From positions 124,001-188,000 of the forward strand of contig JAIXSZ010000081.1 in the NCBI GenBank assembly GCA_027484425.1: 64,000 nt of DNA. The letters are read 5' to 3'. This DNA comes from Sphingobacteriales bacterium (GTDB lineage Bacteria > Bacteroidota > Bacteroidia > Chitinophagales > Chitinophagaceae). A program made the translations under genes and the position numbers. How positions within the stretch are numbered: position 1 is the first letter of the stretch; each line of letters starts with the position of its first letter. This document shows, one piece after another, positions 1 through 9,756 of this stretch. The notes beneath the pieces are model-generated. The model did not search any database. It was not told the origin of the DNA and saw nothing but the letters and a program-made list of their open reading frames with translations.

Positions 1-2
1 TC

Positions 3-2168
3 CCAAATACTGGTTCGGCTAGTGTGTCTCTGCCCAATCCCACTGTAGCAACAACAACAGCTCGAATTAAAGTGAAGGGTACAGGTAACATCTTCTTCAA
101 TATCAACTCAAATAATTTCACAGTAAATCCCGGTGGAACCACAGCCCCTATTACCGGCACACTCACTTTATGTACTGGTAGCACTACTACGCTCAGCAAT
201 GCAACAACTGGCGGCACGTGGACAAGTAGTACACCAGCAGTAGCGACTGTAGGCTCTCTTACTGGTATTGTTACTGGTCTTACAGCAGGCACTACTACTA
301 TTACTTACAACGCATCAACAGGCAACGTGACTGCAGTAGTAACTGTAAATACACTACCTACTCCAGCTGCTATCACAGGTAGTGGCTCTGTTTGTATTGG
401 GCTGACAACTGCTCTAAGCAGCGGCACTCCTGGTGGTGTATGGAGTAGTAGCAATACTGCACGCGCCACTGTCAATACTTCGGGCGTAGTCTCTGGTATT
501 TCTGCAGGCACCGTTACCATTACGTATTCTGTTACTAATACTTGTGGCACAGGCATTACTACTCGTATCTTGACAGTGAATGCACCTACCGCAGTAGCCC
601 CCATAACTGGCACATTAAGTGCATGTAGCGGCAACACAACAGCATTAGCATCTGCTACACCGTCAGGTGTTTGGAGCAGCACTGATGCCACTATAGCTAC
701 AATAAACACTTCAGGCATCGTTACAGGTATTTCTGCAGGAACAGCCACAATTAGCTACACTGTTACAAATGCATTTGGTTGTGTTTCTGCAGCCACAGCT
801 GTAGTATCTATCAACGCACTTCCGGTAGCTACAACATCTCCATCGGGCGCAGTAGTTATATGCCTGGGTGGTAGTCAGCTTATCTCTGCAGCGCCAACTG
901 GTGCAGGCTTTACTTATCAATGGCAAAATGGCGGTATCAATATTGCAGGTGCTACTAGCAATACTTATCTGGCTACAACAGCAGGCACATTCAGAGTTAT
1001 AGTTACCAATACCGCCAACACTTGTGCTGGCACTTCAGCTGTACTTACTATTACTACGAGTGCTACAAGTGCAGTAGTGCCGGCAGTAAGCGTTGCTGCT
1101 ACACCAGGCACCACCATTTGTGCTACAGTAGGTGCGGTAAACTTTACAGCAACTCCAGTAAATGGTGGTACAACACCGGCTTACCAATGGTATGTCAACA
1201 ACATAGCTACAACAGGTACAGGGGCAACCTACTCCTACACTCCAGCCAATGGTGATATTGTAAAATGTATGCTCACCAGCAGCTTGGCATGTGCCACTCC
1301 AGCTACTGTTGCAGATAGTGTTACAATGACGGTTACAACAGCCGTGACACCCGATGTAAGCATCGACGCAGTGCCTAATGACACCGTTTGTGTTGGACAA
1401 CCTGCGACTTATAATGCTATACCTGTAAATGGTGGCACAGCACCTACTTATCAGTGGACCAAAAACGGGGTTAATGTAGCTACTGGACCATCATATACCC
1501 ACACGCCAGCTAATGGAGATATTATCTTCTGCCAAATGGTAAGTAACGCATCTTGTCGTTCTACAACAGCAGTTACAAGTGATCCACTGGTGATGACAGT
1601 ACAGGTGCCAGCAACAAACACGGTATCAATAAGCGCTAGCTCTCCTAGTGTAATAGCTGGTGAAAACATAACCTTTGCTGCGATAGCGCTCAATGCTGGA
1701 CCATCACCCAACTATCAATGGTTTATCAATAGCGTGGCGGTACCAGGCGCTACTAATGCCACCTTCACTACCAACACATTAACTAACGGACAAGTAGTGC
1801 ATTGTAAAGTAACCAGCAATTTACCTTGTATACTGCCTAAAACTGCACTTAGTCCGGGTTTCACAATCACTGTCACTTCTAGTGTTACTGATTTGTCAAG
1901 TTCAGCTAATTCCTTTGCGTTGAACCCAAATCCTAACAGAGGTACATTCACTGTCACTGGCAAACTAGCAGCTAACCTAACAGAAAGCATACAAATAAAT
2001 GTAACCAATGTGCTAGGTCAGGTAATGTATACAACAGTATCAAACACCAAAACTGGATCTGTTAATCAGCAAATTTCATTGTCATCAGCTGTCCCTTCAG
2101 GTATCTATTTTGTCACTGTGTTCACAGGCACTGAACAAGTAGTATTGCGTATGGTTCTTGATAAATAA
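3..2168 (+). CDS. T9SS-sorted Ig-like repeat surface protein (5' truncated by window edge)
   Basis: The reading frame is open to the first base, so the real start lies upstream; only the C-terminal ~720 residues are visible. The first ~40 residues resemble the end of a catalytic or adhesive domain. Next come three Ig-like (BIG2-type) repeats, each ending in a motif such as VSGISAGTVTITY. One Ig-like repeat with the YQW motif follows, then three related repeats that each hold YQW, YTPANGD and a cysteine pair. The last ~80 residues are a T9SS type A sorting domain (NPNPNRGTFTV, then YFVTVFTGTEQVVLRMV). Such proteins are exported, cross the outer membrane through the type IX system and are attached to the surface or released. 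The function of the missing N-terminus is unknown. Composition is very rich in Thr, Ser, Ala and Gly. Confidence 0.85.
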   Translation, partial: PNTGSASVSLPNPTVATTTARIKVKGTGNIFFNINSNNFTVNPGGTTAPITGTLTLCTGSTTTLSNATTGGTWTSSTPAVATVGSLTGIVTGLTAGTTTITYNASTGNVTAVVTVNTLPTPAAITGSGSVCIGLTTALSSGTPGGVWSSSNTARATVNTSGVVSGISAGTVTITYSVTNTCGTGITTRILTVNAPTAVAPITGTLSACSGNTTALASATPSGVWSSTDATIATINTSGIVTGISAGTATISYTVTNAFGCVSAATAVVSINALPVATTSPSGAVVICLGGSQLISAAPTGAGFTYQWQNGGINIAGATSNTYLATTAGTFRVIVTNTANTCAGTSAVLTITTSATSAVVPAVSVAATPGTTICATVGAVNFTATPVNGGTTPAYQWYVNNIATTGTGATYSYTPANGDIVKCMLTSSLACATPATVADSVTMTVTTAVTPDVSIDAVPNDTVCVGQPATYNAIPVNGGTAPTYQWTKNGVNVATGPSYTHTPANGDIIFCQMVSNASCRSTTAVTSDPLVMTVQVPATNTVSISASSPSVIAGENITFAAIALNAGPSPNYQWFINSVAVPGATNATFTTNTLTNGQVVHCKVTSNLPCILPKTALSPGFTITVTSSVTDLSSSANSFALNPNPNRGTFTVTGKLAANLTESIQINVTNVLGQVMYTTVSNTKTGSVNQQISLSSAVPSGIYFVTVFTGTEQVVLRMVLDK

Positions 2169-2190
2169 CATCTAGTACAAAAACAAAGTT

Positions 2191-2229
2191 TAATGAGAAA
2201 GCCACTGAGTTTCAGTGGCTTTCTCATTA
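2191..2229. terminator. Long perfect hairpin after the surface-protein gene
   Basis: An 18-bp perfect stem (arm TAATGAGAAAGCCACTGA) closes a 3-nt loop 22 bp downstream of the stop codon. It is likely a rho-independent terminator for the T9SS gene; being symmetric it could also act on the other strand. Confidence 0.8.
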
Positions 2230-2359
2230 GATGATTTCTTGCTAAAATTGCCAAAATCCACTAATTATTAACCTACAAAAGACAGGGAGATAGTGTGCGA
2301 TTAGTGCCCAAAAATGGCCTAAAAAAACCTCTGTTACTTTAACAGAAAATAGTTTTGTT

Positions 2360-2393
2360 TTTGTTGTTGTTTTATAAAAAAAATGTAGATTTG
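2360..2393 (+). promoter_or_regulatory. Predicted Bacteroidota-type promoter of the cold-shock gene
   Basis: A -7 box TAGATTTG (2386-2393) matches the Bacteroidota consensus TAnnTTTG. TTG-containing -33 candidates lie at 2360-2363 and 2367-2369 in a T-rich stretch. It would give a leader of about 25 nt before the start codon at 2423. Confidence 0.55.
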
Positions 2394-2422
2394 CCTATTA
2401 TTAATTTTTTATTCTTTTCAAA

Positions 2423-2614
2423 ATGCAAGAAGGTACAGTAAAATTTTTCAATGAAACTAAAGGATTTGGTTTCATTACGCCAACAAACGGCGGCCAGGAC
2501 ATCTTTGTTCACGTATCAGGACTGAAAGACCAGATTCGCGAAAACGATAGAGTGTCTTTCGAGGTGCAAAATGGTAAGAAAGGTTTAAATGCAGTAAACG
2601 TTAAAGTAATTTAA
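2423..2614 (+). CDS. Cold-shock domain protein (CspA family)
   Basis: A 63-residue single cold-shock domain of typical length. It has RNP1-like KGFGFITP (about residues 14-21) and RNP2-like DIFVHVS (about residues 26-32). Proteins of this family bind single-stranded RNA/DNA in the cytoplasm, melt RNA structure and act as RNA chaperones. It is monocistronic, with a predicted promoter just upstream and a strong hairpin 30 bp downstream. Whether this copy is cold-induced or constitutive cannot be told from sequence. Confidence 0.95.
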   Translation: MQEGTVKFFNETKGFGFITPTNGGQDIFVHVSGLKDQIRENDRVSFEVQNGKKGLNAVNVKVI

Positions 2615-2643
2615 TTTACAGCATCACTTAACTATATCATTCC

Positions 2644-2669
2644 AAGACGTGCCGCGCACGTCTTTTTTT
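2644..2669 (+). terminator. Rho-independent terminator of the cold-shock gene
   Basis: A 9-bp G+C-rich stem (AAGACGTGC / GCACGTCTT) with a 3-nt loop is followed directly by a T run, 30 bp after the csp stop codon. Confidence 0.9.
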
Positions 2670-2688
2670 ATGCCCCTATTTACCACTA

Positions 2689-3291
2689 CTATTTATTAGC
2701 CTCCTTTATACTTACCCAAGTTGTATATAGCGACTCTTGCGATGGCCTGTTGGCAGGCATTTCACTCAATGGCTCACATGGCACCAAGCTTTCTCTGCAT
2801 TCCGCAGGCAGTGCTTGATAGAGCCCCGTTCCTTTAGTTTTCCAAGCTATCATTTCATCGCTCACCTGCTTCACTATTTTACCTGGGTTTCCCACCACCA
2901 GCGATCTGGGAGGAAGTATAGTTTTAGCAGGAACAAAGGTCATTGCGCCTATTATGCATTCATCACCTACCTCTACTTCATCCATCAGCACAGCATTCAT
3001 ACCTACCATCACATTCCTGCCCACATTGGCACCATGTACTATAGCACCGTGCCCTATGTGTGCCCCTTCCTTTAGGGTAACGGTGATGCCTGGAAACATA
3101 TGTATAGTACAATTCTCCTGTACATTGCAGCCGTCTTCTATAACTATACCTCCCCAATCGCCACGTATTGCAGCACCAGGACCGATATATACATCCTTAC
3201 CTATTATCACATTCCCCGTCACTGCAGCCTGTGGATGCACAAATGCAGTAGGATGAACAACAGGTATAAATCCCTTGAAAGAATAGAACAT
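2689..3291 (-). CDS. PaaY-like gamma-carbonic-anhydrase-family hexapeptide protein
   Basis: 200 residues of left-handed beta-helix hexapeptide repeats (PVVHPTAFVHPQAAVTGNV, then repeated [LIV]G units). It closely follows the E. coli PaaY pattern, including RGDWGGIVIEDGCNVQENCT, an HIGHGAIVHG stretch with the histidines expected for metal binding, VGMNAVLMDEV, and the C-terminal AWKTKGTGLYQ. PaaY is a trimeric thioesterase that hydrolyses dead-end CoA esters during phenylacetate degradation; related proteins are gamma carbonic anhydrases. No other paa gene is in view, so a housekeeping thioesterase or carbonic-anhydrase-like role is equally possible. Family assignment is firm, substrate is inference. 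Confidence 0.85.
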   Translation of the reverse strand: MFYSFKGFIPVVHPTAFVHPQAAVTGNVIIGKDVYIGPGAAIRGDWGGIVIEDGCNVQENCTIHMFPGITVTLKEGAHIGHGAIVHGANVGRNVMVGMNAVLMDEVEVGDECIIGAMTFVPAKTILPPRSLVVGNPGKIVKQVSDEMIAWKTKGTGLYQALPAECRESLVPCEPLSEMPANRPSQESLYTTWVSIKEANK

Positions 3292-3348
3292 AATCTATAG
3301 TATTGAAAAATAAAAAAACAATATCGACAATACACCGTTATTTTCGAT

Positions 3349-4023
3349 CTACCGCATATTGCCATAGATATACATAAACCCACACAAAGCTAAGGTTACT
3401 AACAATACTATATACGGAAACATTCTGGAACGTTGTTCGTCGCGCTGCCTGCTAGCTGCGTATGCTTCTATTTGTTGTTTAGTGTCTGCATTATTGCCTG
3501 CTATTATTATTAGTGGCTTCAGTATGGCATCTAGATATTTGAGCTCTAGTTTGGTTGTAGCTTTTAGCAATTCATCCACAATCACACTGTTGGTTTTCAC
3601 ATCATCTTCCTGTATCAATATACCCAAGTGTGCGTCTTCCAAAATGAGTAAAATGTATGCTTGCAATGCTTTTTGACTCATACGGTAGGTATCCATTTTA
3701 GCTAAACTGTTATTGAGCTCTACACATACATTCTTAAGCCACACAGGTGTCACTGCATCATTATAGGATGTTTTACTACCCATTCCCGCCATCCATCTGT
3801 CATCATCATACTTTGCTCGTTTAGCAGTATTCCCCAGCACATTATAGGCCTCATTTATTTCCTTAAACTGTGCCTCACTCCATACATTATCTGGATTTTT
3901 ATCTGGGTGATATTTTACTGCAAGCGCGCGGTATGCCTTCTTAATATCGGGCATAGGCGCACTAGGTTTTACTCCTAGTGTTTTGTAGTAATCTTTAAGC
4001 TGCAAAGGTGGCACAGTTAGCAA
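3349..4023 (-). CDS. Membrane-anchored J-domain (DnaJ-like) protein
   Basis: The N-terminal J domain (about residues 11-75, DYYKTLGV then [10 protein letters not shown]) carries the HPD tripeptide that stimulates DnaK ATPase activity. There is no Gly/Phe-rich or zinc domain, so this is a type III J protein. A middle ~110 residues of predicted helical sequence has no family I recognise. The last ~20 residues form one hydrophobic segment ([18 protein letters not shown]), suggesting tail anchoring with the J domain in the cytoplasm. It may recruit DnaK to the inner membrane; the client is unknown. Confidence 0.85.
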   Translation of the reverse strand: MLTVPPLQLKDYYKTLGVKPSAPMPDIKKAYRALAVKYHPDKNPDNVWSEAQFKEINEAYNVLGNTAKRAKYDDDRWMAGMGSKTSYNDAVTPVWLKNVCVELNNSLAKMDTYRMSQKALQAYILLILEDAHLGILIQEDDVKTNSVIVDELLKATTKLELKYLDAILKPLIIIAGNNADTKQQIEAYAASRQRDEQRSRMFPYIVLLVTLALCGFMYIYGNMR

Positions 4024-4066
4024 AATTAGTTATAGGAAAGGAGAAACTATGATTGCTTTCTATTTT

Positions 4067-4675
4067 TCATTTACCATCCTTATACCGCCATAAGTAGAAA
4101 CACGCATGGGTACGATAGGGAGACCATACCGATGCAATGTCCTCCATCTGTTGCCTAAGCACCCTTTTATCTGTTGCATCAAGTTTATACAGCTTTACCA
4201 TTGATTGTTGTATACCCAAATCATCAGGCGCAAATATATCTTCATGCCCTAAGGAAAACATCTGTAACATCTGCACAGTCCATTTGCCCACACCCTTTAT
4301 AGGCAGGAGGAACTCCATTACTTCGTCAGCGCTCATGTTGTAGAGCAGTTCATCGGTAATATTATGCGCTATGAAGTAGTTGGCTACATTCAGCACGTAG
4401 TTTGCCTTGGCATTAGATAAGCCTATACTGCGTAGGGTTTCGAAGGGTGTGGCAGCTATTTGAATAGCATCAGGTTCAGTATCGCCATATATCGCTTTGA
4501 AACGACCAAAAATGACATCAGCAACTCTGGTAGATAACTGCTGGCTCATAATGGAAGCACACAATCTTACACAAACATTAGTACGAAGAACCAGCTTATA
4601 TGGCTCCACAGTAGCCAGTAATTGCTTTAAGTTTTCATCGGTAGATAAGTGAGTGATGTGTTGATTTACAGACAT
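4067..4675 (-). CDS. DNA-3-methyladenine glycosylase, AlkA/HhH-GPD superfamily
   Basis: The helix-hairpin-helix motif LLPIKGVGKWTVQML is followed about 20 residues later by the catalytic Asp region FAPDDLGIQ, as in AlkA. The enzyme would flip out and excise alkylated purines as the first step of base-excision repair. I chose the start at MSVNQHITHL (4675): an upstream in-frame ATG at 4708 would add only an 11-residue extension that looks non-native. At 202 residues it is of the short AlkA-like type, lacking AlkA's N-terminal TBP-like domain. Confidence 0.88.
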   Translation of the reverse strand: MSVNQHITHLSTDENLKQLLATVEPYKLVLRTNVCVRLCASIMSQQLSTRVADVIFGRFKAIYGDTEPDAIQIAATPFETLRSIGLSNAKANYVLNVANYFIAHNITDELLYNMSADEVMEFLLPIKGVGKWTVQMLQMFSLGHEDIFAPDDLGIQQSMVKLYKLDATDKRVLRQQMEDIASVWSPYRTHACFYLWRYKDGK

Positions 4676-4805
4676 AAAATAAAGATACCAAAAATGAAGA
4701 CACTTCAATTTTACAGCCTACTTGTGAAATAAAAAGTTTCAATTTGGGTACTGATACAACAATCGAAAGTAATTGTTTCCTTTGCTAGGAAATAACTTTG
4801 ACATT

Positions 4806-5732
4806 ATGAATCATAAAATAGCCATAGCCATACATGGTGGAGCAGGAACAATACTACGCAGCACTATGACTCCGGATTTACAAACGCAATATGAAGAAGG
4901 GCTTCGTGCGGCACTGGATGCGGGTTACAGCATACTGGAGGCAGGAGGAAGTAGCTTAGATGCTGTGGCGGCGGCGGTGGCTTCATTAGAAGATTTCCCG
5001 CTGTTTAATGCTGGGAAAGGTTCGGTTTTCAACAACGCGGGCAATCATGAAATGGATGCTTGTATCATGAATGGCAAAAACCTGGAAGCTGGTGCGGTGT
5101 GTGGTATCAGCAATGTAAAAAACCCAGTATTTGTGGCTAGGGTGGTAATGGAGCATAGCGGACACGTGTTGTTATCAGGTAAGGGTGCTGAAGATTATGC
5201 ACGGTCTATGGGTATGGCTTTTGAGCAAGATGACTATTTCTACACCGAGCAACGATATAAGCAATGGCAGGATGCAGTAGCTGAAGATAGGGTGCAACTA
5301 GATCATAGCGACAAAAAATTTGGGACTGTGGGTGCGGTTGCATTGGATGTAGAGGGCAATCTGGCTGCTGCTACTAGTACGGGAGGTATGACCAATAAAA
5401 AGTATGGCAGAATAGGTGATAGCCCTATCCCTGGGGCAGGCACCTATGCCAATAATGACACCTGCGCTATATCTTGCACTGGTCATGGAGAGTTGTTTAT
5501 AAGAGCAGTAGTTGCACACGATATTTCTTGCCTTATGTCCTACAAAAACTTATCGCTGACAGACGCATGTGACATAGTAGTGCACGACAAACTGGTGAAA
5601 ATAGCCGGTGAAGGTGGGCTGGTGGCTATAGACAAAAAAGGCAACATATACATGCCCTTCAATAGTGAAGGGATGTATAGAGCATGCCGCAGCAATAGTG
5701 GGAAATATGAAGTAAGCATATACAAAGACTGA
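4806..5732 (+). CDS. iaaA: Isoaspartyl peptidase / L-asparaginase (Ntn hydrolase)
   Basis: 308 residues from ATG at 4806; an in-frame ATG at 4773 would add 11 non-conserved residues. The N-terminus AIAIHGGAGT and the self-cleavage site GTVGAVA (Thr174 of this start) mark a plant-type asparaginase / isoaspartyl dipeptidase. The enzyme is made as a precursor, cleaved before Thr to give alpha and beta subunits, and uses that Thr as nucleophile. GGMTNKKYGRIGDSP and GHGEL contribute to the substrate pocket. It hydrolyses beta-Asp peptides, including the beta-Asp-Arg dipeptides released by cyanophycinase, which is encoded convergently only 9 bp away. No signal peptide is evident. Confidence 0.95.
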   Translation: MNHKIAIAIHGGAGTILRSTMTPDLQTQYEEGLRAALDAGYSILEAGGSSLDAVAAAVASLEDFPLFNAGKGSVFNNAGNHEMDACIMNGKNLEAGAVCGISNVKNPVFVARVVMEHSGHVLLSGKGAEDYARSMGMAFEQDDYFYTEQRYKQWQDAVAEDRVQLDHSDKKFGTVGAVALDVEGNLAAATSTGGMTNKKYGRIGDSPIPGAGTYANNDTCAISCTGHGELFIRAVVAHDISCLMSYKNLSLTDACDIVVHDKLVKIAGEGGLVAIDKKGNIYMPFNSEGMYRACRSNSGKYEVSIYKD

Positions 5733-5749
5733 TAATTATAATCAGTCTT
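5725..5749. terminator. Bidirectional hairpin containing both stop codons of iaaA and cphB
   Basis: A perfect 9-bp stem (AAGACTGAT / ATCAGTCTT) with a 7-nt A+T loop. The left arm contains the iaaA stop codon (5730-5732) and the right arm the cphB stop codon (5742-5744, minus strand), so a single short hairpin serves two convergent genes. Confidence 0.7.
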
Positions 5750-6614
5750 CGTCTATGACTTCGATATGTCTGCCTGAAAAATTTCTGGTTTCTACATTAT
5801 ATTCATCGCCTTTGGACATAATGTGTACAATGATATTCTCTACAGATATCGGCTTGCCGAAGTCTATATCTGCTATGTTGTTATACTCTATTTTTTTGCC
5901 ATCTATGATGATGACACTACCCGAGCCAATAGCAGTGAACACATGACCTTGGTTGACAATGATACCAGTATCTTCGCCAAGGCCTATACCTATAGCACCG
6001 GGCTGAGCAGACACTGCTTGTGCCAGCCTGTTGAATCTACCTCTTTTGTCGAAGTGGGTATCTATGATTACATTCTGCATAAAGCCTAAGCCAGTGGTAA
6101 TTTTCACCTCGCCCTTTAGGTGGGCCAATGCAGCACTACCCTCATACACCATTGTATTGCTCATGGCCATAGCACCGGCACTGGTACCTGCTATCACAAA
6201 CTCCTCCTCCATATATCGCTGCTTGAGTATATCTAAAAACTCAGTTCCACCAAAAATAGAGGAAAGCCTTAGCTGGTTGCCGCCAGAAAACATTACGCAA
6301 TTACAAGCTTTTAAACGCTCTATATACTCGGGCGTGCCCACATTCTCCCTGCTGCGAATGCGCATATGCCCTACATTGTTGCACCCTAACTTTTGAAAAC
6401 CTGAAATATAGTTCTCAGCAACCTCATCCGGTATAGAAGATGCAGTAGTTATTACTTCCACTCGTGGCTCAGTTCCGATAACGCTTATAATATTTTTCAG
6501 TATGCCTAACTCAAAAAAATTGAGGCGATTACGCTGTACTATACCCTTTTCAAGGTCTGTCCCCTTATCTTCTGCGCCGCCTATAGCTATTAAATGTCCT
6601 TTAGGATAAATCAC
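5742..6614 (-). CDS. cphB: Cyanophycinase (peptidase family S51)
   Basis: 290 residues, the normal length. It has IAIGGAEDKG near the N-terminus, FSGGNQLRLSS (about 109-119) and the nucleophile elbow GTSAGA with Ser145. It is an exo-acting serine peptidase that cuts the storage polymer cyanophycin (multi-Arg-poly-Asp) into beta-Asp-Arg dipeptides. No signal peptide is visible, so it probably acts in the cytoplasm on an internal store or on imported fragments. The convergent isoaspartyl peptidase supplies the next step. No cyanophycin synthetase (cphA) lies in the window. Confidence 0.93.
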   Translation of the reverse strand: MIYPKGHLIAIGGAEDKGTDLEKGIVQRNRLNFFELGILKNIISVIGTEPRVEVITTASSIPDEVAENYISGFQKLGCNNVGHMRIRSRENVGTPEYIERLKACNCVMFSGGNQLRLSSIFGGTEFLDILKQRYMEEEFVIAGTSAGAMAMSNTMVYEGSAALAHLKGEVKITTGLGFMQNVIIDTHFDKRGRFNRLAQAVSAQPGAIGIGLGEDTGIIVNQGHVFTAIGSGSVIIIDGKKIEYNNIADIDFGKPISVENIIVHIMSKGDEYNVETRNFSGRHIEVIDED

Positions 6615-6779
6615 TTAAAATTGTTGGTTTTGTAAAAAAATAAAGTTGCAAACTTACTCTTTTTTGCCTAACAGCTAGTATTAATGCCAAATTTTTACCG
6701 AAAGCAATGACTAATGCAGTTACAAAAGTTTGGCATTTAGTTGCATATTCAATACCTTTTCACCTAGAAACAGAAATTT

Positions 6780-9734
6780 ATGATTACCGCAAAATACTTT
6801 GCCAGAAAGGCATTCTTGGCCATCGCTTTACTGACACACACTGCCATATGGGCTAAAGACGACAACTACAGCAAATACCAATGGAGCAGCAACAGAGCTG
6901 CTGGATATACCTACAAATACGTAACCAACGACCCTACCAAAACTAGATTTTACAAACTAGATAATGGACTGACAGTAATATTGAGCCCCAACAAGAAGGA
7001 GCCACGTATGCAAGTATTCATAGCCATAAAAGCCGGCAGCAAAACTGACCCTGCAACTCATACTGGTTTGGCACACTATCTGGAGCATATGATGTTTAAA
7101 GGTACTTCTACATATGGCTCGCTAGATTGGAAGAAAGAGCAACCCCTACTGAATAGAATAAACATGCTGTATGAAGAATACAACAAAACTAAAGATGAAT
7201 CACAACGCACCGCCATATACAAACGAATTGACTCTGTATCAGGCGTGGCAGCAAAATATGCCATAGCCAATGAGTATGATAAAATGATGGGTGCTATGGG
7301 CGTAAAAGGCACTAATGCCTTTACATCCTTTGAGCAAACTGTTTACACCGAAGATGTACCTGCAAACTCGGTAGATAAATTCTTTAAGGTGCAGGCAGAG
7401 CGTTTTCGTGACCCAGTTTTTAGAATATTTCACACTGAATTGGAAGCTGTTTATGAGGAAAAAAATCGCGGCTTAGACAATGACAATCGCAAAGTATCAG
7501 AACTGATGCTGGAAGAACTATTCAAGAACCACAATTACGGTAAACAAACTACAATTGGCACAGTAGAACATCTCAAAAATCCGTCGCTTATGGAGATACG
7601 GAAATACTACAACACTTACTACGTACCCAACAACATGGGAATTATTATAGCTGGTGATTTTGAACCTGATGTAATGATAAAAAAAGTAGAAGACTACTTC
7701 TCTTTTATGAAAAAAGCGGAGGTGCCAAAATACACCTTCAAACCAGAAGAGCCCATAACTAAACCAGTAGAAAAAGAAGTGCTAGGTCCCGATGCCGAAT
7801 ATGTAAGCATAGGCTACCGGATGCCTGGAATACATGACGAAGATGCACTCCTTGCCGATCTTGTAAGTCAAGTACTTACCAATGGTCGCGCTGGACTCAT
7901 TGACCTCAATCTGGTAAAGAAACAAAAATTGCTCCGCGCCAGTGCTGGTGTAGATGTTTTGATCGATTACGGTTACATGTTTTTGCAAGGCACACCTACC
8001 ATGGGCCAAAGTCTTGATGATGTAAGAAAACTAATGCTGGGTGAAATAGACAATCTAAAAAAAGGAAACTTTGACGAAGCGCTCCTTACATCTATCATTA
8101 ACAATGCTAAAAAGGCAGTGATGGAGCAGAATGAGAAGTATAGCTCATTGGCTTATGCACTTATGGGCACCTTCACCAGCGAAGATGATTGGCGCAACTA
8201 CGCCGCTTATACAGACCGCTTGTCACGCCTCACAAAAAATGACATCATTACTTTTGCCAATAAGTACTTTGCTGATAACTATGTTGTAATAAACAAACGT
8301 AAAGGCGAAGATAAAAACATAACCAAGGTACCAAAACCACCTATCACCGCCGTAGAAACTAACAGAGATGCCCAATCACAATTTGTGAAAACAGTTAGCA
8401 GCATGCCTGTGCCTCCTATAGCTCCAGTGTGGATAGATTACAATAAAGATATAAAGAAGAGCAATGTAGGCCCAGCTGAATTATTGTACGTAGCCAACAC
8501 AGACAACGACCTTTTCCGTATGTCTTACCGATACAAAACAGGAACTTGGAACAACAAAAAAATAGCCATTGCTGCCCAATATTTACAGTTCTTAGGCACC
8601 AACAATATGAGTGCAGAAGAAATTTCGAAAGAGTTTTATAAACTAGCTTGTAGCTTTTCATTGAGCGCCGATAGAGAATATACGACATTGCGCATAGAAG
8701 GATTGCAAGAAAACTTTGATAAAGCGGTAAAACTTCTGGAAGATTTAGTTGCTAATTGCCAGCCAGACGAAACGGCACTAGCCTCTCTCAAAGCTCGAAT
8801 CAGCAAAAGCAGAGCAGATGCTAAGAACAACAAAGGTGCAATCATGCAAGGATTGGTAAGCTATGCAAGATTTGGCGAAAAAAATCCTTTCAATAATACA
8901 CTCAGCAATACAGAATTAGATGCTATTACCAGTTCAGAATTGGTAAGTATACTTCATAGCATGTCTGCCACCAGCCACAGGATACTATATTACGGTCCTG
9001 CTACTATGACTGCACTTACAGCATCACTTACAGAGCGCCATAAACTGCCATCTATGTTCACCCCAGCACCGGCTGCTACTGTGTTTAACTACACCACACA
9101 GACAGAAAATCAGGTGCTGTTCGCCGATTATGATATGGTGCAAAGCGAAATTCGCTGGGTGAGAAACATAAGTGGTTATGACCCCGCCAAACAACCTGTA
9201 ATAGATATGTTCAACAACTATTTTGGGGGTAATATGGGAGCGCTAGTATTTCAAACCATACGCGAGAGCAAAGCACTTGCATACTCTACCAACTCGTACG
9301 TAGCTGCACCAGAAAAACGTGAAGATCCTTACTACATATCTGCCTATGTCGGTTGCCAGTCTGATAAACTAGGTGAATCTGTAACAGCTATGAATGAGTT
9401 GCTGAACGAACTACCATCAGTAGAAAACAACCTGCAAACTGCAAAATCGGGACTGAAAAAGGATATAGAAACAGAGCGCATAACGCAGGACGATATCATC
9501 TTTAACTATCTGGATGCGGAACGCAAAGGACTGAACGAAGACCTGCGTAAAGTGATATACACTGCTGCCGACAAACTGAGTTATGCCGACTTGAAAAAAT
9601 TCCATGCCGACTATATGGCCAACAAGCCCTACACATACTGTGTAGTAGCTTCTGAAAAGAAGGTAAATATGGACGATGTGCGTAAATGTGGCCCAGTAAA
9701 AAAGCTAACGTTGACTGAGATTTTTGGGTATTGA
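6780..9734 (+). CDS. Large two-domain M16 zinc metallopeptidase, exported
   Basis: 984 residues with an N-terminal signal-like segment (KAFLAIALLTHTAIWA). The inverted zinc motif HxxEH is at His99-Tyr-Leu-Glu102-His103 (LAHYLEHMMFKG), with the downstream glutamate ligand near Glu220 (TELEAVYEEKNRG). Two M16 halves are visible: an active N-terminal half and a C-terminal half (from about residue 550) that has lost the motif, as in pitrilysin/insulysin and Bacteroidota periplasmic M16 proteins. It probably degrades peptides in the periplasm. It stands alone, converging on the phosphoesterase gene through a shared hairpin. Confidence 0.93.
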   Translation: MITAKYFARKAFLAIALLTHTAIWAKDDNYSKYQWSSNRAAGYTYKYVTNDPTKTRFYKLDNGLTVILSPNKKEPRMQVFIAIKAGSKTDPATHTGLAHYLEHMMFKGTSTYGSLDWKKEQPLLNRINMLYEEYNKTKDESQRTAIYKRIDSVSGVAAKYAIANEYDKMMGAMGVKGTNAFTSFEQTVYTEDVPANSVDKFFKVQAERFRDPVFRIFHTELEAVYEEKNRGLDNDNRKVSELMLEELFKNHNYGKQTTIGTVEHLKNPSLMEIRKYYNTYYVPNNMGIIIAGDFEPDVMIKKVEDYFSFMKKAEVPKYTFKPEEPITKPVEKEVLGPDAEYVSIGYRMPGIHDEDALLADLVSQVLTNGRAGLIDLNLVKKQKLLRASAGVDVLIDYGYMFLQGTPTMGQSLDDVRKLMLGEIDNLKKGNFDEALLTSIINNAKKAVMEQNEKYSSLAYALMGTFTSEDDWRNYAAYTDRLSRLTKNDIITFANKYFADNYVVINKRKGEDKNITKVPKPPITAVETNRDAQSQFVKTVSSMPVPPIAPVWIDYNKDIKKSNVGPAELLYVANTDNDLFRMSYRYKTGTWNNKKIAIAAQYLQFLGTNNMSAEEISKEFYKLACSFSLSADREYTTLRIEGLQENFDKAVKLLEDLVANCQPDETALASLKARISKSRADAKNNKGAIMQGLVSYARFGEKNPFNNTLSNTELDAITSSELVSILHSMSATSHRILYYGPATMTALTASLTERHKLPSMFTPAPAATVFNYTTQTENQVLFADYDMVQSEIRWVRNISGYDPAKQPVIDMFNNYFGGNMGALVFQTIRESKALAYSTNSYVAAPEKREDPYYISAYVGCQSDKLGESVTAMNELLNELPSVENNLQTAKSGLKKDIETERITQDDIIFNYLDAERKGLNEDLRKVIYTAADKLSYADLKKFHADYMANKPYTYCVVASEKKVNMDDVRKCGPVKKLTLTEIFGY

Positions 9735-9756
9735 TAACCTAAAACCATTTTAGGTG

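Noticed and set aside
305-748. Long minus-strand frames opposite the T9SS repeat gene
   Set aside because: They arise from the biased Thr/Ala/Gly codons of the plus-strand repeats and show no domain.
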